From the NCBI GenBank assembly GCA_947652605.1, contig CANTFG010000323.1, positions 62,001 to 126,000 on the forward strand: 64,000 nt of DNA, given 5' to 3'. Numbering within the stretch: position 1 is the stretch's first letter; each line of letters begins with the position of its first letter. The notes below the pieces were generated by a model that saw nothing but the letters and a program-made list of their open reading frames with translations, had not been told where the DNA came from and searched no databases. Source of the DNA: Elmis aenea (taxonomy: Eukaryota; Arthropoda; Insecta; Coleoptera; Elmidae). Below, in pieces: positions 9,724 to 23,447 of the stretch. Position numbers and translations under genes: made by a program.

Positions 9724-10669
9724 GGCTATATACTCTTTGCACTTTTTTCGACAGAAAAATCGATTTTCTTAAAACTACAGCAAATGGCTTCAAACTACTT
9801 ATACACGTTAGTTACGAGCAAGTTAAGGATTATTAGCCCCTAAATACGATTTTTAATTTTTCGCGAAAAATGGGAAAAGTACAAAGGCTATAGTCTTTGC
9901 ACTTTTTTCGACAAAAAAATCGATTTTCTTAAAACTACAGCAAATGGCTTCAAACTTCTTATACACATTAGTTATGAGCAAATTAAGGATTATTAGCCCC
10001 TAAATACGATTTTTAATTTTTCGTGAAAAATGGGAAAAGTACAAAGGCTATAGTCTTTGCACTTTTTTCGACCAAAAAAATCGATTTTCTTAAAACTACA
10101 GCAAATGGCTTCAAACTTCTTATACACGTTAGTTATGAGAAAATTAAGGATTATTAGCCCCTAAATACGATTTTTAATTTTTTGAATAATTTTGTAAATT
10201 AAATTTCAAAATAGTTGAGACAAACGGCATTATACTAAGAAAAACAAACTCTATAACATGCTAAAATTTGAACAAAATGTAACGAGCCGTTTTCGAAAAA
10301 AAAATTCAAAATTTTTAATTTTTTAAATAATTCTGTAAATTAAATTTCAAAATAGTTGAGACAAACGGCATTATACTAAGAAAAACAAACTCTATAACAT
10401 GCTAAAATTTGAACAAAATGTAACAAGCCGTTTTCGAAAAAAAATTTCAAAATTTTTAATTTTTTGAATAATTTTGTAAATTAAATTTCAAAATAGTTGA
10501 GACAAACTGCATTATACTAAGAAAAATAAACTCTATAACATACTAAAATTTGAACAAAATCGTAAGAGCCGTTTTCGAGAAAAATTTTCAAAATTTTTAA
10601 TTTTTTGAATAACTTTGTATATTAAATTTCAAAATAGTTGAGACAAACGGCATTATACTAAGAAAAAAA
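9724..10669. repeat. Higher-order unit 6: 3 A + 4 B (946 bp)
   Basis: B starts at 10184 with order a-a-c plus the truncated copy. It repeats the first part of the preceding unit at an offset of 1377 bp, including CAAACTGCATTA near 10508, but ends at its first c where the earlier unit continues. Confidence 0.92.
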
Positions 10670-11905
10670 GGCTATATACTCTTTGCACTTTTTTCGACAG
10701 AAAAATCGATTTTCTTAAAACTACAGCAAATGGCTTCAAACTACTTATACACGTTAGTTACGAGCAAGTTAAGGATTATTAGCCCCTAAATACGATTTTT
10801 AATTTTTCGCGAAAAATGGGAAAAGTACAAAGGCTATAGTCTTTGCACTTTTTTCGACAAAAAAATCGATTTTCTTAAAACTACAGCAAATGGCTTCAAA
10901 CTTCTTATACACATTAGTTATGAGCAAATTAAGGATTATTAGCCCCTAAATACGATTTTTAATTTTTCGTGAAAAATGGGAAAAGTACAAAGGCTATAGT
11001 CTTTGCACTTTTTTCGACCAAAAAAATCGATTTTCTTAAAACTACAGCAAATGGCTTCAAACTTCTTATACACGTTAGTTATGAGAAAATTAAGGATTAT
11101 TAGCCCCTAAATACGATTTTTAATTTTTTGAATAATTTTGTAAATTAAATTTCAAAATAGTTGAGACAAACGGCATTATACTAAGAAAAACAAACTCTAT
11201 AACATGCTAAAATTTGAACAAAATGTAACAAGCCGTTTTCGAAAAAAAATTTCAAAATTTTTAATTTTTTGAATAATTCTGTAAATTAAATTTCAAAATA
11301 GTTGAGACAAACGGCATTATACTAAGAAAAATAAACTCTATAACATGCTGAAAATAGAACAAAATGTAACAAGCCGTTTTCGAAAAAAAATTCAAAATTT
11401 TCAAAATTTTTAATTTTTAGAATAATTTTGTAAATTAAATTTCAAAATAGTTGAGACAAACGGCATTATACTAAGAAAAACAAACTCTATAACATGCTAA
11501 AATTTGAACAAAATGTAACAAGCCGTTTTCGAAAAAAAATTTCAAAATTTTTAATTTTTTGAATAATTTTGTAAATTAAATTTCAAAATAGTTGAGACAA
11601 ACGGCATTATACTAAGAAAAACAAACTCTATAACATGCTAAAATTTGAACAAAATGTAACAAGCCGTTTTCGAAAAAAAATTTCAAAATTTTTAATTTTT
11701 TGAATAATTTTGTAAATTAAATTTCAAAATAGTTGAGACAAACGGCATTATACTAAGAAAACTAAACTCTATAACATACTAAAATTTGAACAAAATCGTA
11801 AGAGCCGTTTTCGAGAAAAATTTTCAAAATTTTTAATTTTTTGAATAACTTTGTATATTAAATTTCAAAATAGTTGAGACAAACGGCATTATACTAAGAA
11901 AAAAA
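10670..11905. repeat. Higher-order unit 7: 3 A + 6 B (1236 bp)
   Basis: B starts at 11130 with order a-d-a-a-c plus the truncated copy. The type c copy is preceded by GAAAACTAAACTC, a small variant. Confidence 0.92.
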
Positions 11906-13720
11906 GGCTATATACTCTTTGCACTTTTTTCGACAGAAAAATCGATTTTCTTAAAACTACAGCAAATGGCTTCAAACTACTTATACACGTTAGTTACGAG
12001 CAAGTTAAGGATTATTAGCCCCTAAATACGATTTTTAATTTTTCGCGAAAAATGGGAAAAGTACAAAGGCTATAGTCTTTGCACTTTTTTCGACAAAAAA
12101 ATCGATTTTTTTAAAACTACAGCAAATGGCTTCAAACTTCTTATACACATTAGTTATGAGCAAATTAAGGATTATTAGCCCCTAAATACGATTTTTAATT
12201 TTTCGTGAAAAATGGGAAAAGTACAAAGGCTATAGTCTTTGCACTTTTTTCGACCAAAAAAATCGATTTTCTTAAAACTACAGCAAATGGCTTCAAACTT
12301 CTTATACACGTTAGTTATGAGAAAATTAAGGATTATTAGCCCCTAAATACGATTTTTAATTTTTTGAATAATTTTGTAAATTAAATTTCAAAATAGTTGA
12401 GACAAACGGCATTATACTAAGAAAAACAAACTCTATAACATGCTAAAATTTGAACAAAATGTAACAAGCCGTTTTCGAAAAAAAATTTCAAAATTTTTAA
12501 TTTTTTGAATAATTTTGTAAATTAAATTTCAAAATAGTTGAGACAAACGGCATTATACTAAGAAAAATAAACTCTAAAACATGCTGAAAATGGAACAAAA
12601 TGTAACGAGCCGTTTTCGAAAAAAAATTCAAAATTTTCAAAATTTTTAATTTTTTGAATAATTTTGTAAATTAAATTTCAAAATAGTTGAGACAAACGGC
12701 ATTATACTAAGAAAAACAAACTCTATAACATGCTAAAATTTGAACAAAATGTAACAAGCCGTTTTCGAAAAAAAATTTCAAAATTTTTAATTTTTTGAAT
12801 AATTTTGTAAATTAAATTTCAAAATAGTTGAGACAAACGGCATTATACTAAGAAAAATAAACTCTAAAACATGCTGAAAATGGAACAAAATGTAACGAGC
12901 CGTTTTCGAAAAAAAATTCAAAATTTTCAAAATTTTTAATTTTTTGAATAATTTTGTAAATTAAATTTCAAAATAGTTGAGACAAACGGCATTATACTAA
13001 GAAAAACAAACTCTATAACATGCTAAAATTTGAACAAAATGTAACAAGCCGTTTTCGAAAAAAATTTTAAAAATTTTTAATTTTTTGAATAATTTTGTAA
13101 ATTAAATTTCAAACTAGTTGAGACAAACGGCATTATACTAAGAAAAACAAACTCTATAACATGCTAAAATTTGAACAAAATGTAACAAGCCGTTTTCGAA
13201 AAAAAATTTCAAAATTTTTAATTTTTTGAATAATTTTGTAAATTAAATTTCAAAATAGTTGAGACAAACGGCATTATACTAACAAAAATAAACTCTAAAC
13301 ATGCTGAAAATGGAACAAAATGTAACGAGCCGTTTTCGAAAAAAAATTCAAAATTTTCAAAATTTTTAATTTTTTGAATAATTTTGTAAATTAAATTTCA
13401 AAATAGTTGAGACAAACGGCATTATACTAAGAAAAACAAACTCTATAACATGCTAAAATTTGAACAAAATGTAACAAGCCGTTTTCGAAAAAAAATTTCA
13501 AAATTTTCAATTTTTTGAATAATTTTGTAAATTAAATTTCAAAATAGTTGAGACAAACGGCATTATACTAAGAAAAATAAACTCTATAACATACTAAAAT
13601 TTGAACAAAATCGTAAGAGCCGTTTTCGAGAAAAATTTTCAAAATTTTTAATTTTTTGAATAACTTTGTATATTAAATTTCAAAATAGTTGAGACAAACG
13701 GCATTATACTAAGAAAAAAA
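11906..13720. repeat. Higher-order unit 8: 3 A + 10 B (1815 bp)
   Basis: B starts at 12366 with order a-b-a-b-a-a-b-a-c plus the truncated copy. The third b carries ACTAACAAAAATAAAC with CTCTAAACATG, one base shorter. The ACTAACAAAAA variant recurs near 24965 and 29347. Confidence 0.92.
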
Positions 13721-14815
13721 GGCTATATACTCTTTGCACTTTTTTCGACAGAAAAATCGATTTTCTTAAAACTACAGCAAATGGCTTCAAACTACTTATA
13801 CACGTTAGTTACGAGCAAGTTAAGGATTATTAGCCCCTAAATACGATTTTTAATTTTTCGCGAAAAATGGGAAAAGTACAAAGGCTATAGTCTTTGCACT
13901 TTTTTCGACAAAAAAATCGATTTTCTTAAAACTACAGCAAATGGCTTCAAACTTCTTATACACATTAGTTATGAGCAAATTAAGGATTATTAGCCCCTAA
14001 ATACGATTTTTAATTTTTCGTGAAAAATGGGAAAAGTACAAAGGCTATAGTCTTTGCACTTTTTTCGACCAAAAAAATCGATTTTCTTAAAACTACAGCA
14101 AATGGCTTCAAACTTCTTATACACGTTAGTTATGAGAAAATTAAGGATTATTAGCCCCTAAATACGATTTTTAATTTTTTGAATAATTTTGTAAATTAAA
14201 TTTCAAAATAGTTGAGACAAACGGCATTATACTAAGAAAAACAAACTCTATAACATGCTAAAATTTGAACAAATTGTAACGAGCCGTTTTCGAAAAAAAA
14301 TTTCAAAATTTTTAATTTTTTGAATAATTCTGTAAATTAAATTTCAAAATAGTTGAGACAAACGGCATTATACTAAGAAAAATAAACTATATAACATGCA
14401 GAAAATAGAACAAAATGTAACAAGCCGTTTTCGAAAAAAAATTCAAAATTTTCAAAATTTTTAATTTTTTGAATAATTTTGTAAATTAAATTTCAAAATA
14501 GTTGAGACAAACGGCATTATACTAAGAAAAACAAACTCTATAACATGCTAAAATTTGAACAAAATGTAACAAGCCGTTTTCGAAAAAAAATTTCAAAATT
14601 TTTAATTTTTTGAATAATTTTGTAAATTAAATTTTAAAATATTTGAGACAAACGGCATTATACTAAGAAAATCAAACTCTATAACATACTAAAATTTGAA
14701 CAAAATCGTAAGAGCCGTTTTCGAGAAAAATTTTCAAAATTTTTAATTTTTTGAATAACTTTGTATATTAAATTTCAAAATAGTTGAGACAAACGGCATT
14801 ATACTAAGAAAAAAA
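13721..14815. repeat. Higher-order unit 9: 3 A + 5 B (1095 bp, d' lineage)
   Basis: B starts at 14181 with order a-d'-a-c plus the truncated copy. Private markers are AAATTGTAACGAGCCG, ACTATATAACATGCAG and AAAATATTTGAGAC. The same barcode and length recur at 18165, 19260 and 29789. Confidence 0.94.
14322..14470. repeat. Representative B monomer, type d' (149 bp)
   Basis: Derivative of type d with CTATATAACATGCAG, and also AATTCTGT upstream. I found it in five units (starting at 13721, 18165, 19260, 25406 and 29789), which marks these as one amplification lineage. Confidence 0.88.
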
Positions 14816-16920
14816 GGCTATATACTCTTTGCACTTTTTTCGACAGAAAAATCGATTTTCTTAAAACTACAGCAAATGGCTTCAAACTACTTATACACGT
14901 TAGTTACGAGCAAGTTAAGGATTATTAGCCCCTAAATACGATTTTTAATTTTTCGCGAAAAATGGGAAAAGTACAAAGGTATAGTCTTTGCACTTTTTTC
15001 GACAAAAAAATCGATTTTCTTAAAACTACAGCAAATGGCTTCAAACTTCTTATACACATTAGTTATGAGCAAATTAAGGATTATTAGCCCCTAAATACGA
15101 TTTTTAATTTTTCGTGAAAAATGGGAAAAGTACAAAGGCTATAGTCTTTGCACTTTTTTCGACCAAAAAAATCGATTTTCTTAAAACTACAGCAAATGGC
15201 TTCAAACTTCTTATACACGTTAGTTATGAGAAAATTAAGGATTATTAGCCCCTAAATACGATTTTTAATTTTTTGAATAATTTTGTAAATTAAATTTCAA
15301 AATAGTTGAGACAAACCGCATTATACTAAGAAAAACAAACTCTATAACATGCTAAAATTTGAACAAAATGTAACAAGCCGTTTTCGAAAAAAAAATTCAA
15401 AATTTTTAATTTTTTGAATAATTCTGTAAATTAAATTTCAAAATAGTTGAGACAAACGGCATTATACTAAGAAAAATAAACTCTATAACATGCTGAAAAT
15501 AGAACAAAATGTAACAAGCCGTTTTCGAAAAAAAATTCAAAATTTTCAAAATTTTTAATTTTTTGAATAATTTTGTAAATTAAATTTCAAAATAGTTGAG
15601 ACAAACGGCATTATACTAAGAAAAACAAACTCTATAACATGCTAAAATTTGAACAAAATGTAACAAGCAGTTTTCGAAAAAAAATTTCAAAATTTTTAAT
15701 TTTTTGAATAATTTTGTAAATTAAATTTCAAAATAGTTGAGACAAACGGCATTATACTAAGAAAAATAAACTCTAAAACATGCTGAAAATGGAACAAAAT
15801 GTAACGAGCCGTTTTCGAAAAAAAATTCAAAATTTTCAAAATTTTTAATTTTTTGAATAATTTTGTAAATTAAATTTCAAAATAGTTGAGACAAACGGCA
15901 TTATACTAAGAAAAACAAACTCTATAACATGCTAAAATTTGAACAAAATCGTAAGAGCCGTTTTCGAGAAAAATTTTCAAAATTTTCAATTTTTTGAATA
16001 ATTTTGTAAATTAAATTTCAAAATAGTTGAGACAAACCGCATTATACTAAGAAAAACAAACTCTATAACATGCTAAAATTTGAACAAAATGTAACAAGCC
16101 GTTTTCGAAAAAAAAATTCAAAATTTTTAATTTTTTGAATAATTCTGTAAATTAAATTTCAAAATAGTTGAGACAAACGGCATTATACTAAGAAAAATAA
16201 ACTCTATAACATGCTGAAAATGGAACAAAATGTAACAAGCCGTTTTCGAAAAAAAATTCAAAATTTTCAAAATTTTTAATTTTTTGAATAATTTTGTAAA
16301 TTAAATTTCAAAATAGTTGAGACAAACGGCATTATACTAAGAAAAACAAACTCTATAACATGCTAAAATTTGAACAAAATGTAACAAGCCGTTTTCGAAA
16401 AAAAATTTCAAAATTTTTAATTTTTTGAATAATTTTGTAAATTAAATTTCAAAATAGTTGAGACAAACGGCATTATACTAAGAAAAATAAACTCTAAAAC
16501 ATGCTGAAAATGGAACAAAATGTAACAAGCCGTTTTCGAAAAAAAATTCAAAATTTTCAAAATTTTTAATTTTTTGAATAATTTTGTAAATTAAATTTCA
16601 AAATAGTTGAGACAAACGGCATTATACTAAGAAAAACAAACTCTATAACATGCTAAAGTTTGAACAAAATGTAACAAGCCGTTTTCGAAAAAAAATTTCA
16701 AAATTTTTAATTTTTTGAATAATTTTGTAAATTAAATTTCAAAATAGTTGAGACAAACGGCATTATACTAAGAAAAATAAACTCTATAACATACTAAAAT
16801 TTGAACAAAATCGTAAGAGCCGTTTTCGAGAAAAATTTTCAAAATTTTTAATTTTTTGAATAACTTTGTATATTAAATTTCAAAATAGTTGAGACAAACG
16901 GCATTATACTAAGAAAAAAA
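14816..16920. repeat. Higher-order unit 10: 3 A + 12 B (2105 bp)
   Basis: Three A with a one-base loss (AAAGGTATAGTC near 14977). B starts at 15275 with order a-d-a-b-(a/c/a chimera)-a-d/b-a-b-a-c plus the truncated copy. The chimera at about 15900-16020 has an a-type start, a c-type centre (AATCGTAAGAGCCG, TTCGAG) and an a-type end, resembling a gene-conversion tract. Two copies carry ACAAACCGCATTA. Homologous to 30884-33290. Confidence 0.92.
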
Positions 16921-18164
16921 GGCTATATACTCTTTGCACTTTTTTCGACAGAAAAATCGATTTTCTTAAAACTACAGCAAATGGCTTCAAACTACTTATA
17001 CACGTTAGTTACGAGCAAGTTAAGGATTATTAGCCCCTAAATACGATTTTTAATTTTTCGCGAAAAATGGGAAAAGTACAAAGGCTATAGTCTTTGCACT
17101 TTTTTCGACAAAAAAATCGATTTTCTTAAAACTACAGCAAATGGCTTCAAACTTCTTATACACATTAGTTATGAGCAAATTAAGGATTATTAGCCCCTAA
17201 ATACGATTTTTAATTTTTCGTGAAAAATGGGAAAAGTACAAAGGCTATAGTCTTTGCACTTTTTTCGACCAAAAAAATCGATTTTCTTAAAACTACAGCA
17301 AATGGCTTCAAACTTCTTATACACGTTAGTTATGAGAAAATTAAGGATTATTAGCCCCTAAATACGATTTTTAATTTTTTGAATAATTTTGTAAATTAAA
17401 TTTCAAAATAGTTGAGACCAACGGCATTATACTAAGAAAAACAAACTCTATAACATGCTAAAATTTGAACAAAATGTAACAAGCCGTTTTCGAAAAAAAA
17501 TTTCAAAATTTTTAATTTTTTGAATAATTTTGTAAATTAAATTTCAAAATAGTTGAGACAAACGGCATTATACTAAGAAAAATAAACTCTAAAACATGCT
17601 GAAAATGGAACAAAATGTAACGAGCCGTTTTCGAAAAAAAATTCAAAATTTTCAAAATTTTTAATTATTTGAATAATTTTGTAAATTAAATTTCAAAATA
17701 GTTGAGACAAACGGCATTATACTAAGAAAAACAAACTCTATAACATGCTAAAATTTGAACAAAATGTAACAAGCCGTTTTCGAAAAAAAAATTCAAAATT
17801 TTCAATTTTTTGAATAATTTTGTAAATTAAATTTCAAAATAGTTGAGACAAACGGCATTATACTAAGAAAAATAAACTCTAAAACATGCTGAAAATGGAA
17901 CAAAATGTAACGAGCCGTTTTCGAAAAAAAATTCAAAATTTTCAAAATTTTTAATTTTTTGAATAATTTTGTAAATTAAATTTCAAAATAGTTGAGACAA
18001 ACGGCATTATACTAAAAAAAATAAACTCTATAACATACTAAAATTTGAACAAAATCGTAAGAGCCGTTTTCGAGAAAAATTTTCAAAATTTTTAATTTTT
18101 TGAATAACTTTGTATATTAAATTTCAAAATAGTTGAGACAAACGGCATTATACTAAGAAAAAAA
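16921..18164. repeat. Higher-order unit 11: 3 A + 6 B (1244 bp)
   Basis: B starts at 17381 with order a-b-a-b-c plus the truncated copy. The c is introduced by ACTAAAAAAAATAAAC, with the usual G lost. Homologous to 33291-34675, which has one more a monomer. Confidence 0.92.
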
Positions 18165-19259
18165 GGCTATATACTCTTTGCACTTTTTTCGACAGAAAAA
18201 TCGATTTTCTTAAAACTACAGCAAATGGCTTCAAACTACTTATACACGTTAGTTACGAGCAAGTTAAGGATTATTAGCCCCTAAATACGATTTTTAATTT
18301 TTCGCGAAAAATGGGAAAAGTACAAAGGCTATAGTCTTTGCACTTTTTTCGACAAAAAAATCGATTTTCTTAAAACTACAGCAAATGGCTTCAAACTTCT
18401 TATACACATTAGTTATGAGCAAATTAAGGATTATTAGCCCCTAAATACGATTTTTAATTTTTCGTGAAAAATGGGAAAAGTACAAAGGCTATAGTCTTTG
18501 CACTTTTTTCGACCAAAAAAATCGATTTTCTTAAAACTACAGCAAATGGCTTCAAACTTCTTATACACGTTAGTTATGAGAAAATTAAGGATTATTAGCC
18601 CCTAAATACGATTTTTAATTTTTTGAATAATTTTGTAAATTAAATTTCAAAATAGTTGAGACAAACGGCATTATACTAAGAAAAACAAACTCTATAACAT
18701 GCTAAAATTTGAACAAATTGTAACGAGCCGTTTTCGAAAAAAAATTTCAAAATTTTTAATTTTTTGAATAATTCTGTAAATTAAATTTCAAAATAGTTGA
18801 GACAAACGGCATTATACTAAGAAAAATAAACTATATAACATGCAGAAAATAGAACAAAATGTAACAAGCCGTTTTCGAAAAAAAATTCAAAATTTTCAAA
18901 ATTTTTAATTTTTTGAATAATTTTGTAAATTAAATTTCAAAATAGTTGAGACAAACGGCATTATACTAAGAAAAACAAACTCTATAACATGCTAAAATTT
19001 GAACAAAATGTAACAAGCCGTTTTCGAAAAAAAATTTCAAAATTTTTAATTTTTTGAATAATTTTGTAAATTAAATTTTAAAATATTTGAGACAAACGGC
19101 ATTATACTAAGAAAATCAAACTCTATAACATACTAAAATTTGAACAAAATCGTAAGAGCCGTTTTCGAGAAAAATTTTCAAAATTTTTAATTTTTTGAAT
19201 AACTTTGTATATTAAATTTCAAAGAAGTTGAGACAAACGGCATTATACTAAGAAAAAAA
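18165..19259. repeat. Higher-order unit 12: 3 A + 5 B (1095 bp, d' lineage)
   Basis: B starts at 18625, order a-d'-a-c plus the truncated copy, nearly identical to 13721-14815. The terminal truncated B has the private change CAAAGAAGTTGAG near 19220, shared with 26313-26332. Confidence 0.94.
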
Positions 19260-20354
19260 GGCTATATACTCTTTGCACTTTGTTCGACAGAAAAATCGAT
19301 TTTCTTAAAACTACAGCAAATGGCTTCAAACTACTTATACACGTTAGTTACGAGCAAGTTAAGGATTATTAGCCCCTAAATACGATTTTTAATTTTTCGC
19401 GAAAAATGGGAAAAGTACAAAGGCTATAGTCTTTGCACTTTTTTCGACAAAAAAATCGATTTTCTTAAAACTACAGCAAATGGCTTCAAACTTCTTATAC
19501 ACATTAGTTATGAGCAAATTAAGGATTATTAGCCCCTAAATACGATTTTTAATTTTTCGTGAAAAATGGGAAAAGTACAAAGGCTATAGTCTTTGCACTT
19601 TTTTCGACCAAAAAAATCGATTTTCTTAAAACTACAGCAAATGGCTTCAAACTTCTTATACACGTTAGTTATGAGAAAATTAAGGATTATTAGCCCCTAA
19701 ATACGATTTTTAATTTTTTGAATAATTTTGTAAATTAAATTTCAAAATAGTTGAGACAAACGGCATTATACTAAGAAAAACAAACTCTATAACATGCTAA
19801 AATTTGAACAAATTGTAACGAGCCGTTTTCGAAAAAAAATTTCAAAATTTTTAATTTTTTGAATAATTCTGTAAATTAAATTTCAAAATAGTTGAGACAA
19901 ACGGCATTATACTAAGAAAAATAAACTATATAACATGCAGAAAATAGAACAAAATGTAACAAGCCGTTTTCGAAAAAAAATTCAAAATTTTCAAAATTTT
20001 TAATTTTTTGAATAATTTTGTAAATTAAATTTCAAAATAGTTGAGACAAACGGCATTATACTAAGAAAAACAAACTCTATAACATGCTAAAATTTGAACA
20101 AAATGTAACAAGCCGTTTTCGAAAAAAAATTTCAAAATTTTTAATTTTTTGAATAATTTTGTAAATTAAATTTTAAAATATTTGAGACAAACGGCATTAT
20201 ACTAAGAAAATCAAACTCTATAACATACTAAAATTTGAACAAAATCGTAAGAGCCGTTTTCGAGAAAAATTTTCAAAATTTTTAATTTTTTGAATAACTT
20301 TGTATATTAAATTTCAAAATAGTTGAGACAAACGGCATTATACTAAGAAAAAAA
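19260..20354. repeat. Higher-order unit 13: 3 A + 5 B (1095 bp, d' lineage)
   Basis: B starts at 19720, order a-d'-a-c plus the truncated copy: a direct tandem duplicate of the preceding unit. Alpha carries CACTTTGTTCGACAG near 19277, found again only near 26377. Confidence 0.94.
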
Positions 20355-21429
20355 GGGTATATACTCTTTGCACTTTTTTCGACAGAAAAATCGATTTTCT
20401 TAAAACTACAGCAAATGGCTTCAAACTACTTATACACGTTAGTTACGAGCAAGTTAAGGATTATTAGCCCCTAAATACGATTTTTAATTTTTCGCGAAAA
20501 ATGGGAAAAGTACAAAGGCTATAGTCTTTGCACTTTTTTCGACAAAAAAATCGATTTTCTTAAAACTACAGCAAATGGCTTCAAACTTCTTATACACGTT
20601 AGTTATGAGAAAATTAAGGATTATTAGCCCCTAAATACGATTTTTAATTTTTTGAATAATTTTGTAAATTAAATTTCAAAATAGTTGAGACAAACGGCAT
20701 TATACTAAGAAAAACAAACTCTATAACATGCTAAAATTTGAACAAAATGTAACAAGCCGTTTTCGAAAAAAAATTTCAAAATTTTTAAATATTTGAATAA
20801 TTCTGTAAATTAAATTTCAAAATAGTTGAGACAAACGGCATTATACTAAGAAAAATAAACTCTATAACATGCTGAAAATAGAACAAAATGTAACAAGCCG
20901 TTTTCGAAAAAAAATTCAAAATTTTCAAAATTTTTAATTTTTTGAATAATTTTGTAAATTAAATTTCAAAATAGTTGAGACAAACGGCATTATACTAAGA
21001 AAAACAAACTCTATAACATGCTAAAATTTGAACAAAATGTAACAAGCCGTTTTCGAAAAAAAATTTCAAAATTTTTAATTTTTTGAATAATTTTGTAAAT
21101 TAAATTTCAAAATAGTTGGGACAAACGGCAATATACTAAGAAAAATAAACTCTAAAACATGCTGAAAATGGAACAAAATGTAACGAGCCGTTTTCGAAAA
21201 AAAATTTCAAAATTTTCAATTTTTTGAATAATTTTGTAAATTAAATTTCAAAATAGTTGAGACAAACGGCATTATACTAAAAAAAATAAACTCTATAACA
21301 TACTAAAATTTGAACAAAATCGTAAGAGCCGTTTTCGAGAAAAATTTTCAAAATTTTTAATTTTTTGAATAAATTTGTATATTAAATTTCAAAATAGTTG
21401 AGACAAACGGCATTATACTAAGAAAAAAA
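20355..21429. repeat. Higher-order unit 14: 2 A + 6 B (1075 bp)
   Basis: Alpha (opening GGGTATATAC) is followed by a beta/gamma chimera: GACAAAAAAATCG of beta joined to CACGTTAGTTATGAG of gamma. B starts at 20654 with order a-d-a-b-c plus the truncated copy. Confidence 0.92.
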
Positions 21430-22363
21430 GGCTATATACTCTTTGCACTTTTTTCGACAGAAAAATCGATTTTCTTAAAACTACAGCAAATGGCTTCAAA
21501 CTACTTATACACGTTAGTTACGAGCAAGTTAAGGATTATTAGCCCCTAAATACGATTTTTAATTTTTCGCGAAAAATGGGAAAAGTACAAAGGCTATAGT
21601 CTTTGCACTTTTTTCGACAAAAAAATCGATTTTCTTAAAACTACAGCAAATGGCTTCAAACTTCTTATACACGTTAGTTATGAGAAAATTAAGGATTATT
21701 AGCCCCTAAATACGATTTTTAATTTTTTGAATAATTTTGTAAATTAAATTTCAAAATAGTTGAGACAAACGGCATTATACTAAGAAAAACAAACTCTATA
21801 ACATGCTAAAATTTGAACAAAATGTAACAAGCCGTTTTCGAAAAAAAATTTCAAAATTTTTAATTTTTTGAATAATTTTGTAAATTAAATTTCAAAATAG
21901 TTGAGACAAACGGCATTATACTAAGAAAAATAAACTTTAAAACATGCTGAAAATGGAACAAAATGTAACGAGCCGTTTTCGAAAAAAAAATCAAAATTTT
22001 CAAAATTTTTAATTATTTGAATAATTTTGTAAATTAAATTTCAAAATAGTTGAGACAAACGGCATTATACTAAGAAAAACAAACTCTATAACATGCTAAA
22101 ATTTGAACAAAATGTAACAAGCCGTTTTCGAAAAAAAATTTCAAAATTTTCAATTTTTTGAATAATTTTGTAAATTAAATTTCAAAATAGTTGAGACAAA
22201 CGGCATTATACTAAGAAAAATAAACTCTATAACATACTAAAATTTGAACAAAATCGTAAGAGCCGTTTTCGAGAAAAATTTTCAAAATTTTTAATTTTTT
22301 GAATAACTTTGTATATTAAATTTCAAAATAGTTGAGACAAACGGCATTATACTAAGAAAAAAA
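21430..22363. repeat. Higher-order unit 15: 2 A + 5 B (934 bp)
   Basis: It has the same beta/gamma chimeric second A as the unit before it, so both probably descend from one deletion. B starts at 21729 with order a-b-a-c plus the truncated copy. Confidence 0.92.
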
Positions 22364-23447
22364 GGCTATATACTCTTTGCACTTTTTTCGACAGAAAAAT
22401 CGATTTTCTTAAAACTACAGCAAATGGCTTCAAACTACTTATACACGTTAGTTACGAGCAAGTTAAGGATTATTAGCCCCTAAATACGATTTTTAATTTT
22501 TCGTGAAAAATGGGAAAAGTACAAAGGCTATAGTCTTTGCACTTTTTTCGACCAAAAAAATCGATTTTCTTAAAACTACAGCAAATGGCTTCAAACTTCT
22601 TATACACGTTAGTTATGAGAAAATTAAGGATTATTAGCCCCTAAATACGATTTTTAATTTTTTGAATAATTTTGTAAATTAAATTTCAAAATAGTTGAGA
22701 CAAACGGCATTATACTAAGAAAAACAAACTCTATAACATGCTAAAATTTGAACAAAATGTAACAAGCCGTTTTCGAAAAAAAATTTCAAAATTTTTAATT
22801 TTTTAAATAATTTTGTAAATTAAATTTCAAAATAGTTGAGACAAATGGCATTATACTAAGAAAAATAAACTCTAAAACATGCTGAAAATGGAACAAAATG
22901 TAACGAGCCGTTTTCGAAAAAAAATTCAAAATTTTCAAAATTTTTAATTATTTGAATAATTTTGTAAATTAAATTTCAAAATATTTGAGACAAACGGCAT
23001 TATACTAAGAAAAACAAACTCTATAACATGCTAAAATTTGAACAAAATGTAACAAGCCGTTTTCGAAAAAAAATTTCAAAATTTTCAATTTTTTGAATAA
23101 TTTTGTAAATTAAATTTCAAAATAGTTGAGACAAACGGCATTATACTAAGAAAAATAAACTCTAAAACATGCTGAAAATGGAACAAAATGTAACGAGCCG
23201 TTTTCGAAAAAAAATTCAAAATTTTCAAAATTTTTAATTTTTTGAATAATTTTGTAAATTAAATTTCAAAATAGTTGAGACAAACGGCATTATACTAAGA
23301 AAAACAAACTCTATAACATGCTAAAATTTGAACAAAATGTAACAAGCCGTTTTCGAAAAAAAATTTCAAAATTTTCAATTTTTTGAATAATTTTGTAAAT
23401 TAAATTTCAAAATAGTTGAGACAAACGGCATTATACTAAGAAAAAAA
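22364..23447. repeat. Higher-order unit 16: 2 A + 6 B, lacking the terminal c (1084 bp)
   Basis: Alpha with a CGTG end joined to gamma, the same breakpoint class as 6125. B starts at 22664 with order a-b-a-b-a plus a truncated copy that still has the a-type GAATAATTTTGTAAATT. The junction to the next A block is nevertheless the standard one, so the rule that c precedes A is broken here. Confidence 0.92.

Larger units (their letters stand above)
13721..18164. repeat. Segmental duplication 1, copy I (partner 29789-34675)
   Basis: Three consecutive higher-order units with the same order and private variants as 29789-34675. The offset grows from 16068 bp at the left edge to 16370 bp at the shared GCTAAAGTTTG (near 16653 and 33023), because the partner gained one A and one B monomer. 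Confidence 0.88.
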
